9,615 nucleotides of DNA. Source: an uncultured Mucilaginibacter sp. (GTDB taxonomy: Bacteria; Bacteroidota; Bacteroidia; Sphingobacteriales; Sphingobacteriaceae). Both the position numbers and the translations under genes were made by a program. Below are positions 6,275 through 9,615 of the stretch, in pieces (positions within the stretch are counted from its first letter, which is position 1; every line of letters begins with the position of its first letter). Location: the NCBI GenBank assembly GCA_946479225.1, contig CAMLFI010000067.1, positions 1 through 9,615 on the forward strand. Direction: 5' to 3'. Below the pieces are notes generated by a model. That model saw only the letters and a program-made list of their open reading frames with translations, was not told the origin of the DNA and did no database searches.

Positions 6275-6928
6275 ATGAAAAGCTCAGTAAAAATATTAAT
6301 AGCGCTGGCAGCGCTGTTAATAGGGTGCGGTACCACTACAGAAATAACAAGTTCATGGCGTAAACCAAACGCCACCGCCGACAATTACGACCACATATTT
6401 GTGGCTGCTTTAAGCAGCAATATAGCGGCAAAGCAAGCGGTTGAAGATGGCATACAGCAGCAACTACAGGAAAAGGGTATAAAGGTTGATAAAGGACTTG
6501 ATGCCTTTCCGCCTAATTTTAATACCAATAGCGCGCAACGTAAGGATTTAGTATTAAGCAGGATAAAAGCTACCGGCGCCGATGGTATACTAACTATTGC
6601 TTTGTTAAAGGAAGATACCGAAACCCATTACCGCCCGGGAAGCGGATATTGGAACCCCGGCTTACGTTACAGCTATTATAATACGTTTTGGAATTATTAC
6701 AACAACTGGTACCCATCTTTGTACGACCCCGGATATTATGACGAAACAAAGGTTTATTACCTGGAGACCAACTTATACAATGCTAAGACGGAACAGTTGA
6801 TATGGACCGCCCAATCAAAGACCTATGACCCGGTAAGCATAAGCAGTTTTTTAAAGGGATATCTTAAAACTATCCGGGAGCAAATGATAAAAGACGGTTT
6901 GATACACCCCACAGCTGCCGTAAAATAA
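6275..6928 (+). CDS. DUF4136-family lipoprotein with a Tyr/Trp-rich segment
   Basis: A 217-residue predicted lipoprotein. The signal peptide ends LLIGC with lipidated Cys18. The mature part begins with EITSSW, matching the short strand that opens DUF4136 proteins, and continues with YDHIFVAALSSN (38-49), the first strand of the fold. Residues 119-168 hold 14 tyrosines and several tryptophans, interrupting the domain. The region around 161-205 then resumes the family pattern with YYLETNLYNAKTEQLIWTA. DUF4136 proteins are common envelope lipoproteins in Bacteroidota and Proteobacteria with no established activity. The gene sits 95 nt downstream of the small membrane protein gene and is closed by a bidirectional terminator. 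A GG-N10-GC arrangement in its upstream spacer is too weak to call a promoter. Family call is good; function is unknown. Confidence 0.85.
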   Translation: MKSSVKILIALAALLIGCGTTTEITSSWRKPNATADNYDHIFVAALSSNIAAKQAVEDGIQQQLQEKGIKVDKGLDAFPPNFNTNSAQRKDLVLSRIKATGADGILTIALLKEDTETHYRPGSGYWNPGLRYSYYNTFWNYYNNWYPSLYDPGYYDETKVYYLETNLYNAKTEQLIWTAQSKTYDPVSISSFLKGYLKTIREQMIKDGLIHPTAAVK

Positions 6929-6953
6929 TTGCAGATATGCACATAAATGAAAT

Positions 6954-6990
6954 AAAAAATCCCGGTCCTGAGAAGGCACCGGGATTTTTT
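6954..6990. terminator. Bidirectional rho-independent terminator between convergent genes
   Basis: A TCCCGGT/ACCGGGA stem (6960-6966 with 6978-6984) is flanked by A6 on the left and T6 on the right, so it can pair over 13 bp and ends in a U run on both strands. The loop CCTGAGAAGGC can add a CCT/AGG pairing. It serves the DUF4136 gene (stop 6928) and the coiled-coil gene (stop 7012, minus). Confidence 0.94.
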
Positions 6991-7011
6991 ATTGGCTTTA
7001 TATTTATACGC

Positions 7012-7923
7012 TTATTTCAGAAAAATACTGCCCCTGCCCATTGTATATCCATCGGCATACATTATTACGGTATATGTACCTTTTTGGAAAGGTTGCTGGC
7101 TCATCCAGTCAACTACATAGGTTTTGCCGTCATCATTAAAATCAATCGATGTTCTGTAGCTGGCCTGTAACTCGGTGCCATCCGCGTTGAATGTTCCGCC
7201 GTCAGTAGCGGTTATCAGGTTACCGGTAGGGTCAATAATTCTAAAGAATATATCATGACTACCCTTGGCTGCAACCTGGTTGCCGGCCACGGTGAAACCA
7301 ATTTTTAATTTATTAACGTTTTTAGCTTTGGTCTCATCACTTTCTTTACCATTGCTTTTCACTTTATAGCCAACAATGTTAATTGCGCCTAATTTTAAAG
7401 CTGATGCAACCTGAACCTTGGTATTAAGATCCTGATTTTGTTTTTCCAGATCAGAAGCTTTTGCGGCAACAGTAGTAAGGTTGGTGCGCAGTGTGTCGCG
7501 CTCGGTGGTCAGATCGGTGTTTTGTTTTTTCAGTTCTTCAATGTCTGCGGTGTATTTGGTTACAAAATAACGCAGCTGCTTAACATCTTCCTGTGCTTTT
7601 GACAGTTCGGCGGCAGTTAACTTGCCTTTAGCCAGATCAGAACGTAAAACTTTTATCTTGGCTTGTAATGAATCATTCTTGGCCTGCATTTCCGTTGTCA
7701 TGCGTGTACGGCCTGCGTTTACCTGTGTTATCTGCGCCTCAAGGCTGTCCAGTTCGGTTTCCAACCGTGTTTTCTCATCGTTCTGATATACTATTTTCTC
7801 GTCAGATTTATTTTTCTTCAAGTACAAGTACACATCGGTTCCTAACAACGCTACAATTACTAATATTAAGAAGTAAATAACGTTGGAGTTTTTTTTAGGT
7901 GTTTGTTCCTGTTGTTTTTCCAT
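7012..7923 (-). CDS. Membrane-anchored coiled-coil protein with C-terminal beta domain
   Basis: A 303-residue protein of no named family that I recognise. A short Lys/Gln-rich cytoplasmic tail (1-14) precedes one membrane helix at about 15-35 (VIYFLILVIVALLGTDVYLY), so the remainder is probably periplasmic. Residues about 43-175 form a long heptad-rich coiled coil (ETELDSLEAQITQ, DSLQAKIKVLRSDL, LEKQNQDLNTKV). The C-terminal part, about 176-303, has beta-strand patterning: LGAINIVGYKVKSNGKE, NKLKIGFTVAGN, HDIFFRIIDPTGNLIT, TYVVDWMSQQPFQKGTYTVIMYADG. It looks like a compact sandwich domain. Automatic pipelines would probably label it SMC-like because of the coil, but no ATPase motif exists. 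The start at 7923 is the only good one, placing basic residues before the helix. A structural role in the envelope is inference. Confidence 0.75.
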   Translation of the reverse strand: MEKQQEQTPKKNSNVIYFLILVIVALLGTDVYLYLKKNKSDEKIVYQNDEKTRLETELDSLEAQITQVNAGRTRMTTEMQAKNDSLQAKIKVLRSDLAKGKLTAAELSKAQEDVKQLRYFVTKYTADIEELKKQNTDLTTERDTLRTNLTTVAAKASDLEKQNQDLNTKVQVASALKLGAINIVGYKVKSNGKESDETKAKNVNKLKIGFTVAGNQVAAKGSHDIFFRIIDPTGNLITATDGGTFNADGTELQASYRTSIDFNDDGKTYVVDWMSQQPFQKGTYTVIMYADGYTMGRGSIFLK

Positions 7924-8229
7924 AAAAATTGATGATTAATTAAAGTGGCAATGCTCTCTTAATAAACGGATAGCAGATTTGTTTACCGATGTAATTACCT
8001 TAACGTTCCAAAATAAAGGATATTTTATCGGCATTTAACACTATTTGAATATTTAATATACGTAAAAATGCAAAAAATGTGATAATGTTTTCAGCATGCG
8101 GTAAAAATTTTATTCCTAAAAGGTGTATGCCAATAGGTAGTCCGAATTAAAATGCAATTAAAGCCGGGCATAATAAACGGGCATACAGTGGAGTTTATAT
8201 CTTTGCACTTTCCCCAAAAAGCCTGTTTA
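7924..8229. other. Divergent intergenic region (306 nt)
   Basis: No gene is seen. It should hold the minus-strand promoter for the coiled-coil gene: TTATTTTG on that strand near 8007-8014 differs by one base from TAnnTTTG. It also holds the plus-strand promoter of the glycoside hydrolase gene (8198-8205, listed separately). The middle is AT-rich without clear repeats. Confidence 0.5.
8198..8205 (+). promoter_or_regulatory. Bacteroidota -7 promoter element TATCTTTG
   Basis: This is an exact match to TAnnTTTG, followed by CAC, 24 nt before the ATG at 8230, at a good distance for a short leader. No TTG is present 17-23 nt upstream, so the -33 part is missing or degenerate. Confidence 0.55.
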
Positions 8230-9615
8230 ATGCATTTATACCGTTATATAATATTACTGCTATTGCTGCCATTTATTGCAGCTGCACAACCGGCAACGGA
8301 TACGATACCAAAAGTAAAGTTTGCGCCAAAGCGCGAATTCAGGGCCGCATGGATAGCCACTGTCGAGAATATAGACTGGCCAACCCGTATAGGTATGACC
8401 GGAATTGAACAGCAGAAACAGTTGGTTGATATACTGAATGCGCATCAGCAAATAGGGTTAAACGCCGTGATGTTTCAGATACGGCCAGCTGCCGATGCTT
8501 ATTACGCAAAAGGCACCGAGCCCTGGGCGCGTTGGCTTAATGGTAAACAGGGACAACCCCCTGTTCCGTTTTATGACCCGCTGGAGTTTGCTATTACCGA
8601 AGCGCATAAACGCGGCATTGAGCTGCACGCCTGGTTTAATCCTTACCGCGCTACCAAGGATAAGAGGTTTAATTTGTTAAGCCCCGACCATATTACCAAT
8701 TTAAAGCCGGAGTGGTTTTTTGTTTATGGGGAAGAAAAGTTATTTAACCCGGGGCTACCCGAGGTGCGCCAGTATATTATAAAGATTGTCCTGAACGTGG
8801 TTGATAATTACGATATAGACGGCGTACATATGGACGATTATTTTTATCCGTACCAAATATCCGGGCAAAGAATAAACGATGCTGCAGCCTTTGCAAAATA
8901 TGGTGGCGAGTTTCAAGACATACGCGACTGGCGCCGTAACAACGTAGATCTGCTGATAAAAGAACTGGCAGACAGTATCCACAAACATAACCCCCGTATT
9001 AAGTTCGGCATTAGTCCGCGCGGCATCTGGGCCAACAAATCACAAAACCCGGAGGGGTCTGATACCCGTGGCGGGGATGCTTATTACGAACAGTATGCTG
9101 ATTCGCGCAAGTGGATAAGAGAGGGCTGGGTTGATTATATTAATCCGCAGCTATATTGGCAAATGGGTTATCGTTTAGCAGCGTTTGACGTGCTGGTTGA
9201 CTGGTGGAGCAATAACGCCAACAATCATCATGTTTACATAGGGCAAGCGCCGTACCGTATGGCAGAGAGGGCTTCAATAGCTTTTCATAACCCTGCGGAG
9301 TTGCCTAATCAAATAAGATATCTTCGGGGTAATCCGCGTGTACAGGGTAGTGTGTTTTTCAACACCAACTCGCTAACCAAAAACTTATATGGTTTTACTG
9401 ATTCGTTGAAGCAAAACTTTTATAAATATCCGGCCCTGCCGCCGCCAATGCTTTGGCTTGATTCTGTAGCGCCTAACGTGCCACGTGGTTTTTCTGTTAC
9501 TAAAATAGCCCCGCGCACCATACAGCTTAAATGGGAAGCTCCTTTACCTGCGCGCGATAAGGAACCCGTTTATGGTTATGTTATTTACCGCTTTGAGGGT
9601 AATGAAAAGATAAAC
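8230..9615 (+). CDS. Secreted GHL10/YngK-like glycoside hydrolase (DUF187), 3' end outside the window
   Basis: An open frame of 462 codons reaches the window edge without a stop. Residues 1-20 form a signal peptide (MHLYRYIILLLLLPFIAAAQ) probably cut before Gln20, typical of Bacteroidota. The glycosyl hydrolase-like 10 domain (DUF187, YngK type) spans about 34-370. Its motifs are REFRAAWIATVENIDWP (35-51), GLNAVMFQIRPAADAYY (76-92), ELHAWFNPYRAT (131-142), DGVHMDDYFYP (197-207), FGISPRGIWAN (259-269) and INPQLYWQ (304-311). The paired aspartates in DGVHMDDY are candidate catalytic residues by analogy with related TIM-barrel glycosidases. From about 412 a fibronectin-type-III-like domain begins (VAPNVPRGFSV, IQLKWEAP, YGYVIYRF). 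Family members are about 500 residues or more, so little is missing. It likely acts on a polysaccharide or peptidoglycan in the periplasm or outside; the substrate is unknown. Confidence 0.93.
   Translation, partial: MHLYRYIILLLLLPFIAAAQPATDTIPKVKFAPKREFRAAWIATVENIDWPTRIGMTGIEQQKQLVDILNAHQQIGLNAVMFQIRPAADAYYAKGTEPWARWLNGKQGQPPVPFYDPLEFAITEAHKRGIELHAWFNPYRATKDKRFNLLSPDHITNLKPEWFFVYGEEKLFNPGLPEVRQYIIKIVLNVVDNYDIDGVHMDDYFYPYQISGQRINDAAAFAKYGGEFQDIRDWRRNNVDLLIKELADSIHKHNPRIKFGISPRGIWANKSQNPEGSDTRGGDAYYEQYADSRKWIREGWVDYINPQLYWQMGYRLAAFDVLVDWWSNNANNHHVYIGQAPYRMAERASIAFHNPAELPNQIRYLRGNPRVQGSVFFNTNSLTKNLYGFTDSLKQNFYKYPALPPPMLWLDSVAPNVPRGFSVTKIAPRTIQLKWEAPLPARDKEPVYGYVIYRFEGNEKIN

Noticed and set aside
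8006..8020. TTCCAAAATAAAGGA, resembling the activator palindrome
   Set aside because: The spacing between half-sites is one base longer and one arm is broken. It also overlaps a plausible ordinary minus-strand promoter.
8260..8451. Minus-strand open frame inside the glycoside hydrolase gene
   Set aside because: It is a shadow of a strongly conserved coding sequence on the plus strand.

Overview
The window looks like chromosomal DNA from a Bacteroidota species, most likely in the Sphingobacteriaceae (Mucilaginibacter/Pedobacter type). This is inferred from the protein families present: lipoproteins with a short signal ending AAC-KK, an LruC-domain protein, a DUF4136 lipoprotein and a YngK-like GHL10 protein. 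AT-rich start regions without clear Shine-Dalgarno sequences, a TAnnTTTG-type promoter element and moderate G+C also fit. No rRNA, tRNA, CRISPR array, insertion sequence or phage gene is visible.

Layout. (1) 1-1789, minus strand: a two-gene operon of a circularly permuted ATP-grasp protein followed by an alpha-E (DUF403) protein that runs off the left edge. The 113-nt spacer between them is built from two kinds of short tandem repeat. (2) 1790-2278: a long divergent intergenic region with two copies of a TCCAAAATATGGA inverted repeat and a strong sigma-54-type -24/-12 element. (3) 2279-4375, plus: a 698-aa lipoprotein with DUF4114, a thrombospondin-type-3-like calcium loop and an LruC domain, closed by a strong terminator. 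(4) 4431-5774, minus: an NtrC-type sigma-54 activator (REC-AAA-Fis HTH) with no adjacent kinase. (5) 5775-5999: divergent regulatory region with a TTTCCAAATTTTGGAAA palindrome and a second sigma-54-like element. (6) 6000-6179, plus: a 59-aa two-helix membrane protein. (7) 6275-6928, plus: a DUF4136 lipoprotein with a Tyr/Trp-rich segment. (8) 7012-7923, minus: a membrane-anchored coiled-coil protein, sharing a bidirectional terminator with (7). (9) 8230-9615, plus: a secreted GHL10/YngK-like glycoside hydrolase that continues past the right edge.

The most interesting reading is a small sigma-54 circuit. The activator gene carries a palindrome just upstream of itself. Two close relatives of that palindrome lie about 55-90 nt upstream of a near-consensus sigma-54 promoter serving the neighbouring LruC lipoprotein. 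The same palindrome lies about 120 nt upstream of a weaker sigma-54-like promoter for the small membrane protein. This suggests that the activator controls itself and at least two envelope genes. The sites are seen in the sequence; the regulatory link is inference.
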